A DNA stretch of 64,000 nucleotides from Microbulbifer bruguierae (GTDB taxonomy: Bacteria; Pseudomonadota; Gammaproteobacteria; Pseudomonadales; Cellvibrionaceae), in contig NZ_CP118605.1 of assembly GCF_029869925.1 (NCBI RefSeq), positions 3,376,001 through 3,440,000 on the forward strand, written 5' to 3'. Below, piece after piece: positions 9,159 through 17,633 of this stretch; within the stretch, counting starts at the first letter, position 1; every line of letters begins with the position of its first letter. The notes below the pieces were generated by a model, which had not been told where the DNA came from, searched no databases, and saw nothing but the letters and a program-made list of their open reading frames with translations. Made by a program: the position numbers and the translations under genes.

Positions 9159-9188
9159 TTTATAGATAAGTACGCGGGCTGTCTACAA
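9159..9188 (-). promoter_or_regulatory. Putative promoter of the cold-shock gene
   Basis: On the minus strand, TTGTAG (9183-9188) is separated by 18 bases from TATAAA (9159-9164), followed by the GC-rich discriminator GTGGCGCC. This would give a leader of about 165 bases before the csp ATG at 8985. The spacing and boxes are seen directly; the promoter role is inferred. Confidence 0.45.
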
Positions 9189-9219
9189 ATTGTCCAGAAA
9201 ATCCGCCATTTCTCCACGG

Positions 9220-9545
9220 TAAGCGGGCGTGAATCGGGCTCGCCGTGACATGTTCGACTCCACCCAGCCATCGGCCATAAGTCCCTCTCGAGCGATTCTC
9301 CAGTCTCTCTCCAGCCCTTCTCCTCCTCTCTCCAGCCGCTCTCCATCGTTGAATTCCCCCCGAATTTGGGGGAATTCCTGGGCAAGTGACCGAATTGCAA
9401 CCGCAGGTACTTGTCCCATTTTGACTAGTGTTGCACAAATTTTAAGCGGTATTGTGCCATTAATGACTTTTGTGTCACTCGTCCTTCAAGTGGTATCCCC
9501 GCCGGGGTAACGCCATGGGCGCGGCAACAAATAATCGATAACGAT
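9220..9545. other. Intergenic region with a CT-rich imperfect repeat tract and a palindrome
   Basis: The stretch 9280-9348 is a CT-rich run built on CTCTCCAG units (read on the other strand as CTGGAGAG). It is followed by the palindrome GAATTCCCCC (9351-9360) / GGGGGAATTC (9368-9377) with a 7-base loop. No convincing gene is seen on either strand between the cold-shock gene and the OmpW gene; the short reading frames here lack start context and family motifs. Confidence 0.5.
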
Positions 9546-9560
9546 GTGAGAGAAGTTCCC

Positions 9561-10253
9561 ATGAAACTACCGATGAGCGCCGTCGCGCTGTTTGCGGGCC
9601 TGTGTACCGCGCTTGCTGGCACTGCGGCGATGGCTGGTGAAGCGGGTACCAGTCTGGTCAAGGTGGGCGCGGCCAGTGTCGTCTACAACAACAAGTCCAC
9701 CGAACTGCGCGGAGACCTGACCCCCGAGGGCATTACCGCGGCCGCCGAGGACCATACGGTCGCCAGCTTTACCTATGATTACTTCGTGACCGACAACTGG
9801 TCGGTCCAGTTTGCCGGCGGCCTGCCGCCGACGGTCACCCTGAAGGCCACCGGCACTGCCACCGAGCTGGGGCAGGTGGGCGAGAGCAAGGCGTTGTTAC
9901 CGGCGGTGGTCGGTTTGTACCACCTGGATTTCACCGACCGCTTGAGTGGCTACCTTGGCGCTGGCCTTAATTTCAGCCGTTTTACGGACTCGAAGATCTA
10001 CGAAAGCTACGAAACCGCCTTCGGCGGCGAGAGCAAGGGCAAGATCGAAGATGCGGTGGGCGGTGTGTTCAAGGTCGGCGCCAGCTATGCACTGAACGAC
10101 AACTGGATGGTGGATGCCGCCTACTCGCGCTACTGGATTACCGCCGATGCCAAAGTGACCACCGCCACCCCCGGTGTGGGTGACGTGACCCGCTCGATCA
10201 GTGTGGACGTGGACCCGGATATCTTCTCGCTATCTGTCGGCTACAAATTCTGA
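9561..10253 (+). CDS. ompW: OmpW-family outer-membrane protein
   Basis: A 230-residue eight-stranded outer-membrane barrel. The signal peptide MKLPMSAVALFAGLCTALAG ends at AMAG. FTYDYFVTDNWSVQFAGG and LPAVVGLYHLDFTDRLSGYL carry the OmpW signature, and the protein ends LSVGYKF with terminal Phe. OmpW proteins form narrow hydrophobic channels and often respond to osmotic or oxidative stress. I use ATG 9561, which has AGAGAAG in front and starts the signal peptide; a GTG five codons upstream is less likely. The gene stands alone; downstream is a 12-bp tandem repeat rather than a clear terminator. Confidence 0.93.
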   Translation: MKLPMSAVALFAGLCTALAGTAAMAGEAGTSLVKVGAASVVYNNKSTELRGDLTPEGITAAAEDHTVASFTYDYFVTDNWSVQFAGGLPPTVTLKATGTATELGQVGESKALLPAVVGLYHLDFTDRLSGYLGAGLNFSRFTDSKIYESYETAFGGESKGKIEDAVGGVFKVGASYALNDNWMVDAAYSRYWITADAKVTTATPGVGDVTRSISVDVDPDIFSLSVGYKF

Positions 10254-10261
10254 TTGCCGCC

Positions 10262-10351
10262 GTTGCGGCTGGGGTTGCGGCTGGGGTTGCGGCTGGGGTC
10301 GTAGCTAGAGTTGTAGCTAGAGTTGTAGCTAGAGTTGTAGCTAGAGTTGCG
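10262..10351. repeat. Tandem 12-bp minisatellite, seven units
   Basis: Seven consecutive 12-base units start 9 bases after the ompW stop: three GTTGCGGCTGGG, one GTCGTAGCTAGA, three GTTGTAGCTAGA, then a partial unit. The two unit types are homogeneous within their blocks, suggesting recent amplification by slippage. The array ends 87 bases before the ABC transporter start. Confidence 0.95.
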
Positions 10352-10438
10352 ACAGGCGGGCGGAAAGGCGTCGGGGCGCGCTGTGGGATAGGGAGCATAC
10401 CCGTATACTGAGCGTCTCAATCATCCGGTATCCCTGTT

Positions 10439-12295
10439 ATGTCGAACGCCGCAGAACCCGTTGCCAGTACCACCGCGCCGCAGGCAGATTCCATCGCCGC
10501 CGCGAATATGAGCGCCCGCCAGATGATGGTCGCGCTCTGGCAATTTGTGCGGCCCTATAAAGGCGTGCTGACGGGCGCAGCGATTGCGCTGGTGTTTACC
10601 GCCGGTGTCACCCTTTCTATCGGTCAGGGTGTGCGGCTATTGGTGGATGAGGGCCTCACCGGCGATTCCAGTGAGGCGCTGGCCCACGCGGTTCTGGTCA
10701 TCATGGCGCTGGCGGTACTCATGGCGCTTGGCACCTACGCCCGTCATTACCTGGTGTCATGGCTGGGGGAACGGGTGGTGGCGGATCTGCGCAAGGCAGT
10801 GTTCGACCATATCGTGACCCTTCACCCCAGCTACTTCGAGACCAACCGCAGTGGCGAGATCATGTCCCGGCTCACCACCGACACCACCTTGCTGCAACAC
10901 ATTATCGGCACCTCATTCTCGATGGCCCTGCGCAGTACGCTGATGTTTGTGGGCGCGCTGGTGCTGCTGCTGTTTACCAACCTCAAATTGAGCCTGATGG
11001 TGCTGGTGGGGGTGCCTCTGGTTTTGTTGCCGATCGTGCTGTACGGGCGCCGGGTAAGGAAACTTTCCAAGGCCAGTCAGGACTCTATCGCCGATGTGGG
11101 CAGTTACGCCGGTGAAATCATTCAGCACATCAAAACCGTACAGAGCTACACCCGCGAAAACCATGAAAAGCAGGCCTTTGGCGGTGAAGTGGAAATTGCC
11201 TTCGACGTCGCCAAGCGCCGGGTGCGCCAGCGCTCACTGCTGGTGGCGGTGGTGATACTGCTGATGTTCGGTGCGGTGAGCGGCCTGATCTGGGTGGGTG
11301 GCAACGACATGATCGCCGGCCGTATCAGCAGCGGCGACCTCGCCGCCTTTGTGTTCTACGCGGTGATGATGGGCTCGGCCGTAGCGACCATATCCGAAGT
11401 TTACGGCGAACTGCAGCGCGCCACCGGCGCCACAGAAAGATTGATGGATCTGCTGAACGTGAAGGCGGAGATACCGGTCAGCGAAGGTTTCTCAGAGGCA
11501 GAGTTATCCACAGGCGAAGCAACACCTCAAACAACCGCAGAGCTGGCGTTCGAGAGTGTTGAATTCAGTTACCCCTCACGGCCAGACAGTCCCGCCCTGT
11601 GCGACCTGAACCTGAACGTGGCCGCAGGTAAAAGCCTCGCTCTGGTCGGTCCGTCTGGCGCCGGCAAATCGACCCTGCTGGAATTGCTGCAGCGCTTCTA
11701 CGACCCGCAGCGGGGGCGTATCACATTGAACGGTACCGACATCCGCGAACTGGATACCGGTAACCTGCGCCGCCAGATGGCGGTCGTGCCCCAGCAGCCT
11801 GCGCTGTTTACCGCGGATGTCTGGTACAACCTGCGTTACGGTAATCCGAATGCCAGCGATGAACAGGTCATCGCCGCCGCCAAAGCCGCCCACGCCCACG
11901 ACTTTATCCAGCAGCTGCCGGACGGCTACAACAGCCATCTGGGCGAGCAGGGTACACGTCTCTCAGGGGGCCAGAAACAGCGCCTCGCCATCGCCCGCGC
12001 GATTCTCAAGGATCCAAAAATTCTGCTGCTGGACGAAGCCACCAGCGCGCTGGATGCGGAGAGCGAATACCACGTGCAGCAGGCCCTGCAGACCCTGATG
12101 CAAAACCGCACCACCATCGTTATCGCCCACCGCCTGGCGACCATCCTGCACGCGGACAATATCGCCGTGCTGGATGGCGGGCAGGTCGTAGCGCAGGGCA
12201 CCCATGCGGAGTTACTGGGGATTTCTCCACTGTACCGGCGATTGGCGGAGTTGCAGTTTCAGAGTTCGGAAATGCAGAAGCCGTTAATGGAGTAG
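10439..12295 (+). CDS. ABC exporter, fused permease and ATPase (MsbA-related)
   Basis: A 618-residue half-transporter that should work as a homodimer in the inner membrane. Residues about 40-330 carry six hydrophobic helices (for example GVLTGAAIALVFTAGVTLSI and SLLVAVVILLMFGAVSGLIW). The ATPase domain has Walker A GPSGAGKST (about 405), signature LSGGQKQR (about 509), Walker B ILLLDEATSALD (about 527) and switch IAHRLATI. The type matches MsbA-related multidrug or lipid exporters; the substrate is unknown. It is transcribed alone; the leader holds the 12-bp repeat. No partner permease gene is adjacent. Confidence 0.92.
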   Translation: MSNAAEPVASTTAPQADSIAAANMSARQMMVALWQFVRPYKGVLTGAAIALVFTAGVTLSIGQGVRLLVDEGLTGDSSEALAHAVLVIMALAVLMALGTYARHYLVSWLGERVVADLRKAVFDHIVTLHPSYFETNRSGEIMSRLTTDTTLLQHIIGTSFSMALRSTLMFVGALVLLLFTNLKLSLMVLVGVPLVLLPIVLYGRRVRKLSKASQDSIADVGSYAGEIIQHIKTVQSYTRENHEKQAFGGEVEIAFDVAKRRVRQRSLLVAVVILLMFGAVSGLIWVGGNDMIAGRISSGDLAAFVFYAVMMGSAVATISEVYGELQRATGATERLMDLLNVKAEIPVSEGFSEAELSTGEATPQTTAELAFESVEFSYPSRPDSPALCDLNLNVAAGKSLALVGPSGAGKSTLLELLQRFYDPQRGRITLNGTDIRELDTGNLRRQMAVVPQQPALFTADVWYNLRYGNPNASDEQVIAAAKAAHAHDFIQQLPDGYNSHLGEQGTRLSGGQKQRLAIARAILKDPKILLLDEATSALDAESEYHVQQALQTLMQNRTTIVIAHRLATILHADNIAVLDGGQVVAQGTHAELLGISPLYRRLAELQFQSSEMQKPLME

Positions 12296-12495
12296 CGATA
12301 CAAATGGATTGTGTGTGAATTTTGTGAATATGTGAGCCTGGCCGTGAGAATCATATACAGGGAGTAAGTACTCAAAGCTACTGACGCTATATCGATTGAA
12401 TAGTGTGCTGCGGGTTTGACAGACCTTGATTCTTCTCCTATAGGATTGGTTCTTGCGTCCAAACTACCCTGCTTACATCTCACGAACAATTAATA

Positions 12496-13656
12496 ATGAA
12501 CACGCTGCCAACGACTGCTCGGGCTCCGTTTTACATGACGGGAACGATGCGCCTAATCCTTTTTGTTTTTCTTTTATTGGCCGCGCCAGAATATATATTT
12601 TCACAGCCTCTGCTATTGAATAAAGATAGCGAAAAACCCACTGAATCAGAGCGAGATAAAGAGTTTCAGCGAATCATTGATGATCTGATAAGTAGGCGAA
12701 ACTCTGGAGATATGGCAGCACCAGTTTACCTGGGGGACAACTATCTTCGCTGGAATCGCAACAAAGAAGATATAGAGACGGGAATTTTCTATTTAGAAGA
12801 GGCGGCAGGTTATGGCTTTGCCGAAGCTCAATCGATGCTTGGTTACGTCTATCTTAAAGGCGTACATGTAGAGAGGGATCCCAAGAAAGCTGCGCAATTA
12901 TTTATAGCCGCAGCACAGCAAGGCAAGGCTGACGCACTGCGAGTTCTGGCTGAAATGCATTTATCCGGAGATGGTGTAGACAGCGATAAAGATATCGCAG
13001 CGAGTTATTTCAAAAGAGCAGCCGAGCTTGGAGATAGGTATTCGGCTTACCAATACGCCAGAAGCCTTATATGGGGCGCTGAAGAAAGTTCCAATAAAGA
13101 GCTTGGTGTTTTACTTTTGACCGATCTGGCTGAAAGGCAATACAGTCGCGCAGGATTCCTGTTGAGTAATTTGTATTTGAATGGAAAACATGTTCCATAC
13201 AATCCATCTATCGCCCAAAAATGGCTAACCCAGGCAGCCAAAAATGGAAGCTTGCCTGCGAAAATTCTCGAATTGCAAATAAATTATGGGAAAGAAGATT
13301 CATCTGAGAAAAAAACGTTAATCCGCGAAAAGCAGACAGAGCTTGCCGGCAGTCTGAAAAATAAAGAAAAAAATGAAATTGCATGGGCAATGGCTACCCA
13401 TTCATACCAGCCGTTTCGTGACGGAGAGTTTTCGGTTTGGGTGATGGAGGGAATGCTCGACAGTGAAGGTCAGCTTCCTCCGGCATACCTGGACACCCTG
13501 GCGGCCGCTTATGCCGCTACCGGAAACTTCGAGGATGCTGTTAAAACGCAGTCTCAAGCCATCGAAATGATAGAGGTTCGAAGTTCCGAGCCTGTCGCTA
13601 AAGGGTTTTTTGATCGATTAGCGTTGTATGAAAATAAAAAACAGTACATACAATGA
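12496..13656 (+). CDS. Sel1-repeat (TPR-like) secreted protein
   Basis: A protein of up to 386 residues with a signal peptide (MRLILFVFLLLAAPEYIFSQ, beginning at in-frame ATG 12547, which has GACGGGA before it; the first ATG at 12496 has no obvious ribosome site). At least three Sel1-type repeats follow at about 110-230: AQSMLGYVYLKGVHVERDPK, ADALRVLAEMHLSGDGVDSD and SAYQYARSL. The last third is TPR-like (LDTLAAAYAATGNFEDAVKT). Sel1 proteins are helical scaffolds. Its stop overlaps the next start (ATGA), so it forms an operon with the CPBP protease gene and probably shares a pathway. Base composition is lower in GC than the flanking genes. Confidence 0.85.
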   Translation: MNTLPTTARAPFYMTGTMRLILFVFLLLAAPEYIFSQPLLLNKDSEKPTESERDKEFQRIIDDLISRRNSGDMAAPVYLGDNYLRWNRNKEDIETGIFYLEEAAGYGFAEAQSMLGYVYLKGVHVERDPKKAAQLFIAAAQQGKADALRVLAEMHLSGDGVDSDKDIAASYFKRAAELGDRYSAYQYARSLIWGAEESSNKELGVLLLTDLAERQYSRAGFLLSNLYLNGKHVPYNPSIAQKWLTQAAKNGSLPAKILELQINYGKEDSSEKKTLIREKQTELAGSLKNKEKNEIAWAMATHSYQPFRDGEFSVWVMEGMLDSEGQLPPAYLDTLAAAYAATGNFEDAVKTQSQAIEMIEVRSSEPVAKGFFDRLALYENKKQYIQ

Positions 13657-15497
13657 AAAACTTCAGAAAACTATTTATTTTCCTGAGTTTACTTCCGACG
13701 ATGCTGTTTGCTTCGGTTGGGGGCGAGCCGTCTTCAGAACTTCTCCTGAAACAACTTGATCTGGATTTGACTATCCAGTTTGCAAATGACGTGATTGAGC
13801 GTGGATACCGGCAGAATCTAGATAAAATTGACCAGAAAATAGTAGAAAATCCACACAATGTACTTATCGGGATTGCCAAGTGCGATTTTATTCAAGATTT
13901 TACGGATCAATGGGGTTACGAGGAGGGATTCGATTTCTTGTATGAGGATAGCACGGAATGCGAAGAGTCTCTTGATGCGAAATATGCCTATCATCCTGAA
14001 GTGAAACTGAGAAGGTTGAACTATTTATATGGGGAAGAATTTTTCACCAAGGCAATTACTGAAGCGAGCTCCATGCCAGATGCAATGTGGACTGCGCAAC
14101 AAAAGGCGCGTCTTTACGAGCAAATTGCCTTCCGCTATGCATACGAGAAACCTTCTGCAGCCATACATTATGGCGAAAAGGCTCTCTCATTGGATTCTGG
14201 TTCAAGAATCAGGCTGAGACTTTCGAGTCTTCATGCTCAGTCAAATGGGATTGAACGGGCGATTGAGATCGCCCAATACGCATTGATCAGGTTGGGTGAG
14301 TTGGATTCAGATGATTTGGAGCTACTACTTTCCATTTATGCGAATACAGGCGATAAGCAACGAGCGCTGCTCGTTTACGAAAAAATGCGGCAAGAAGAGG
14401 GGCGCAACAGCCTTCAAGTAGCGCAGTATCTTGCGCGAGTCGGTCTTTACAATGAAGCCAGACAAGCTTTTAGGGATCTTGACGATTCCTCATACGGCGC
14501 TGAACAGTTACTGTTCGAGAGATTCAAGTTTGAGTTTGAAAATGGAACTAAAGATTCTGCGCTACATTCTTATCAGCGGTTTCGAGATGGAGGGTTAAGC
14601 GTTGACCCAATAGGCAGTAATCGAATAGCCCTTTTTGTCAAATATCCGGATTTGCCCTGGTCGCTGAGAGATGTTGGCACGGTATTCATGTCTGTTCCCA
14701 TCGTGCTATTAACCATTTTGGTTATCGCGGTACCCTTCTGTGTTATTCATTATTCAGCAATGGTGTATTCCCACCGAAAAAACAGAGCATTACCCATGAT
14801 GGGGTGGGGGCTAAGTAACGCGTGGAGCACACTTTGCTGTGTTTATGCCGGAATGATAGTTCCCTATTTGGTTCTCGGACCATTGGATATCATGGGAGAC
14901 ACATTGTGGTACGAATCAGAACTGGTTGAGGATAGAGAAACGGTTGCAATGGCTACCTTGTGGGGATCCATCTTTACTATTGGGCTGCTCTTGCCGATCG
15001 CCAGGAGATGGAACGTTGTTGACAATCAATGGTTTTCCGACAAACAACGAATAGCAACTGCAATTTTTGTCGGTGTTGCCGTCGGCCTCGCAATGCGGCT
15101 GCCACTAGGTCTGGCGCTAAATTATCTTCCACAGGTGACCGAACATTTTTCCCGCTTTACGGAGCAGGGAATAGTTATCAGTGCTGTCAATCAAACTTAT
15201 GGTTGGTTGGCTACGGTATGGCTATTGGTCATTGCCGCGCCGGTTATTGAAGAGTTTGCGTTTCGGGGTGCAATACTGGGTGGCTTGCAACGATATATAC
15301 CTTTTTGGGGGGCAAACCTTATTCAAGCCTCTTTGTTTGCCTCTCTGCATACCCTGGAGTCCTCACTTTCGGTATTCTACATCTTCTTGCTGGGAGTTGT
15401 GCTTGGTTTGCTGAGAAGGAAGTATGAGGGGCTAATGGTCCCAATTATTTGTCACGCTACGTTTAATGGAGTTTTCGCTTATCTATTTATCGTCTAG
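13653..15497 (+). CDS. TPR-CPBP fusion: periplasmic helical domain plus CAAX-type intramembrane protease
   Basis: A 614-residue protein. After a signal peptide (MKNFRKLFIFLSLLPTMLFA) come about 300 residues of TPR-like helices predicted outside the membrane (for example ARLYEQIAFRYAYEKPSAAI). From about 340 there are several transmembrane segments and the CPBP (CAAX protease, Abi) motifs: EEFAFRG (about 532), SLHTLESS with its His (about 564), and CHATFNG (about 599), the putative glutamate/histidine active site. CPBP proteins in bacteria process peptides or protect producers of bacteriocins; the exact role here is unknown. It overlaps the Sel1 gene by 4 bases. The periplasmic repeat domain may present substrate to the membrane protease. 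Confidence 0.85.
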   Translation: MKNFRKLFIFLSLLPTMLFASVGGEPSSELLLKQLDLDLTIQFANDVIERGYRQNLDKIDQKIVENPHNVLIGIAKCDFIQDFTDQWGYEEGFDFLYEDSTECEESLDAKYAYHPEVKLRRLNYLYGEEFFTKAITEASSMPDAMWTAQQKARLYEQIAFRYAYEKPSAAIHYGEKALSLDSGSRIRLRLSSLHAQSNGIERAIEIAQYALIRLGELDSDDLELLLSIYANTGDKQRALLVYEKMRQEEGRNSLQVAQYLARVGLYNEARQAFRDLDDSSYGAEQLLFERFKFEFENGTKDSALHSYQRFRDGGLSVDPIGSNRIALFVKYPDLPWSLRDVGTVFMSVPIVLLTILVIAVPFCVIHYSAMVYSHRKNRALPMMGWGLSNAWSTLCCVYAGMIVPYLVLGPLDIMGDTLWYESELVEDRETVAMATLWGSIFTIGLLLPIARRWNVVDNQWFSDKQRIATAIFVGVAVGLAMRLPLGLALNYLPQVTEHFSRFTEQGIVISAVNQTYGWLATVWLLVIAAPVIEEFAFRGAILGGLQRYIPFWGANLIQASLFASLHTLESSLSVFYIFLLGVVLGLLRRKYEGLMVPIICHATFNGVFAYLFIV

Positions 15498-15584
15498 CGG
15501 ATCAGCAGGATTGCGCTTAATGGTTCGCCTTACATAGCATGGTTTTCTAGTAATCCCTGATGCTGTGAAATGTTAGCCACAGCG

Positions 15585-16010
15585 CTATTGCTTTCGATCT
15601 TTGCCGTAGACAATAAAAATTACCAGATCTTCACTCCCTACCTGACGCAAACCGTGAGAACTACCGGGGCGCGTGAGAATCGCGGTGCCGGGGCCGACTT
15701 CGGATTTCTCGCCGTTCATGGTCAGCTCACCGGTGCCACTGATCACGTAATAGATCTCGTCCTTGTGCTGTTCGTGATAGCCGATGGCGGCACCTGGGTG
15801 CAGGATGCGCTTGCGGAATACCAGCTCCATATCGGATGCGCCGGCGAAGAACGGAAACGCCGTGGTCTCGCCGCCGCCCTTATGTGGGCCGGGTTGCTGT
15901 CGGGCAATGTCTGCGTCGTTTTCGATAATGTAGCCAGTCAGCTTTTCAGCGTTGGCGAAAGTGGCGTGACTCACTGCGGCAAACGCGAGTCCGTAGAGAA
16001 AGGTTTTCAT
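15585..16010 (-). CDS. Secreted cupin-domain protein
   Basis: A 141-residue protein with signal peptide (MKTFLYGLAFAAVSHATFAN) and a single cupin barrel. GAAIGYHEQHKDEIYYVISG is the first metal motif with two His and a Glu, and PGTAILTRPGSSHGLRQVG the second with its His. Export of a single cupin suggests a periplasmic enzyme or sensor of unknown substrate. It is followed by a minus-strand group (DUF1993, DUF1294, PH domain) that shares its orientation, but spacing does not suggest a tight operon. Confidence 0.85.
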   Translation of the reverse strand: MKTFLYGLAFAAVSHATFANAEKLTGYIIENDADIARQQPGPHKGGGETTAFPFFAGASDMELVFRKRILHPGAAIGYHEQHKDEIYYVISGTGELTMNGEKSEVGPGTAILTRPGSSHGLRQVGSEDLVIFIVYGKDRKQ

Positions 16011-16076
16011 ATCGGTAGACGGCCAAAACAGTGAGTGTTGGCCGGCAATAGCTTACCGGCCATAGGGAACGTGCGT

Positions 16077-16589
16077 TTACGCCTGTTTTACGTGCGGCGC
16101 CAGGTAGGTCATGTAATCCGCCTTGCCGATAGGTGCGCCCAACTTGCGCAGAATGGCGTAGGCCATGGAGATATGGAAATACACATTCGGTACCAGGTAA
16201 TCGTTGAGGTACTGGCGAGCCGGCAATTCCGCGTAGCGGTCCGGGCCGAGTCCGATGCGCTTCACTTCATCCAGCTTGCTGTCATCCACGCTGATCCCGT
16301 CAACCATTTCCCGGGTCTGCTGGATCAGCGCACGCGCCTGTTCAGGGGAGTCAATTTCTTTGCTGGGGTTTTCAATCGGCTGGCTCGCACACCACTGTGC
16401 GAAACCAAGGGGCTGGCTGCACACGAGAGCAACCTGGGCACCGAAGGGATGCATGTCCTCCGCCAGACGCTCCTGCATCAGTGCGGCACTATCGGAAATG
16501 TGTTTCTCGCCAACGGACAGGATGTGATCGAGTACATCCAGCCTGGAAGTGAAAATACGCTTGATCTCGGTGATTTCCTGGTTTGCCAT
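16077..16589 (-). CDS. DUF1993 protein
   Basis: A 170-residue soluble protein matching DUF1993: the segment HISDSAALMQERLAEDMHPF at the start, QTREMVDGISVDD in the middle and YLVPNVYFHISMAYAILRKL with LGKADYM-like ending (GAPIGKADYMTYL). The family is thought to adopt a DinB-like four-helix bundle; no activity is established. No signal peptide. It lies 67 bases upstream of the cupin gene on the same strand. Confidence 0.85.
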   Translation of the reverse strand: MANQEITEIKRIFTSRLDVLDHILSVGEKHISDSAALMQERLAEDMHPFGAQVALVCSQPLGFAQWCASQPIENPSKEIDSPEQARALIQQTREMVDGISVDDSKLDEVKRIGLGPDRYAELPARQYLNDYLVPNVYFHISMAYAILRKLGAPIGKADYMTYLAPHVKQA

Positions 16590-16737
16590 GACAATCTCTC
16601 ATTCAGGGATGGGGGTGTTAGGGACGGGTGTATGAATGCACACGGTGTATGGCGGCGACTTTGGCCGTTTCAAGGGGCTAATGTAACAAAGCGCGGAAAT
16701 TCATCCTGTCACCATAGGGCGATCATGCAGGGGCGGG

Positions 16738-17136
16738 TCAAAAAGGAAAATCCCGGTTATTACCCAGTAGCATATTCAAATAAGCAGAACCTTCCGCGGT
16801 ATGCAGCCAGACCAGAATGCCGAGATTGCCGAGTACGGTAAGCCAGAATAAAAATCGGAACGGCTGCTTGCGTGTTTTGTGTCTAAAGCGCTGTTGTGCG
16901 ATCAGTGCGCCGGGCCAGCCGCCCAGAAACGATAGCAAATGGAGTGTACTCTCCTTGGTGCGCCAGCTGCCGCTGCGGGCGGCGGACTTGTCCAGGTAGT
17001 AGATCAGGTACGTGAGCAAGCTCAGCCAGAAATACACGATCAGTACCAGTGGTGGTAACTTTCCCAGTGCCACCGAGATCCCGACCAGCGCGAAAAATAC
17101 CAGGCTGATCCATATCGTCACCCTTTGTTGCCGCAT
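16738..17136 (-). CDS. DUF1294 inner-membrane protein
   Basis: A 132-residue protein with three or four hydrophobic segments (ISLVFFALVGISVALG; LVLIVYFWLSLLTYLIYYLD; FLFWLTVLGNLGILVW) and the DUF1294 core: YLDKSAARSGSWRTKESTLH, LLSFLGGWPGALIAQQ, RFRHKTRKQPFRF. Function unknown; in other bacteria the same domain is often fused to a cold-shock domain. The gene follows the PH-domain gene (17160-17528) with only 23 bases between, so the two are probably co-transcribed. Confidence 0.9.
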   Translation of the reverse strand: MRQQRVTIWISLVFFALVGISVALGKLPPLVLIVYFWLSLLTYLIYYLDKSAARSGSWRTKESTLHLLSFLGGWPGALIAQQRFRHKTRKQPFRFLFWLTVLGNLGILVWLHTAEGSAYLNMLLGNNRDFPF

Positions 17137-17159
17137 AGCATCCAGGCTCCAAGTGCGTG

Positions 17160-17528
17160 TTATAGCGCATAGCGCGCAATATAGTGTGCAATATCCATAA
17201 GCCGGGATTTGCCACTGAATTCAAAGCGCACCTTGCCGAGCTCGGAGAAATAGAGTTCCAGTTCACTATCGATATCCAGAGTGCCGGAGGTCTCCACCGA
17301 ATAGGCAACGATATTTTTGTAGGGCAGGGAGGTGAAATCCTTCTTGCTGCCAGTGATGCCCTGCACGTTGACCGCGATGATACGTTTGCTGGTAAACACG
17401 ATGCCGTCGCGCATGGACTTGAACGAGTCTAGTACTTCCTCGCCATCGAGTAATAGTGGCGCCACCTTTTCGGCGTAGCCGGCATTCTGCTTGAGTTTGA
17501 AGAGGCTTTTATTTTCGAAGTCGATCAT
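17160..17528 (-). CDS. Bacterial PH-domain protein (PF08000 type)
   Basis: A 122-residue soluble protein. The pattern LLLDGEEVLDSFKSMRDGIV, FTSKRIIAVNVQGITGSKKD, FTSLPYKNIVAYSVETSGTL is typical of short bacterial PH domains: strand-rich core with a C-terminal helix (SRLMDIAHYIARYAL). The homologues have no proven function. It is upstream of and close to the DUF1294 gene on the same strand, and 105 bases from the divergent sigma-factor gene. Confidence 0.85.
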   Translation of the reverse strand: MIDFENKSLFKLKQNAGYAEKVAPLLLDGEEVLDSFKSMRDGIVFTSKRIIAVNVQGITGSKKDFTSLPYKNIVAYSVETSGTLDIDSELELYFSELGKVRFEFSGKSRLMDIAHYIARYAL

Positions 17529-17633
17529 GGAAATATTGTCTGTTTATGTGAAGGCTCCACAGAGGATGCCATATCTTCGCCAGGGTAAATAGCCTACGCT
17601 TGGGCAACTTGGCAACCAACAATAATCAACCTC

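Noticed and set aside
9074..9438. Overlapping frames upstream of the cold-shock gene on the minus strand
   Set aside because: They lie over the putative csp promoter and leader and the CT-rich repeat; low-complexity translation and no motifs.
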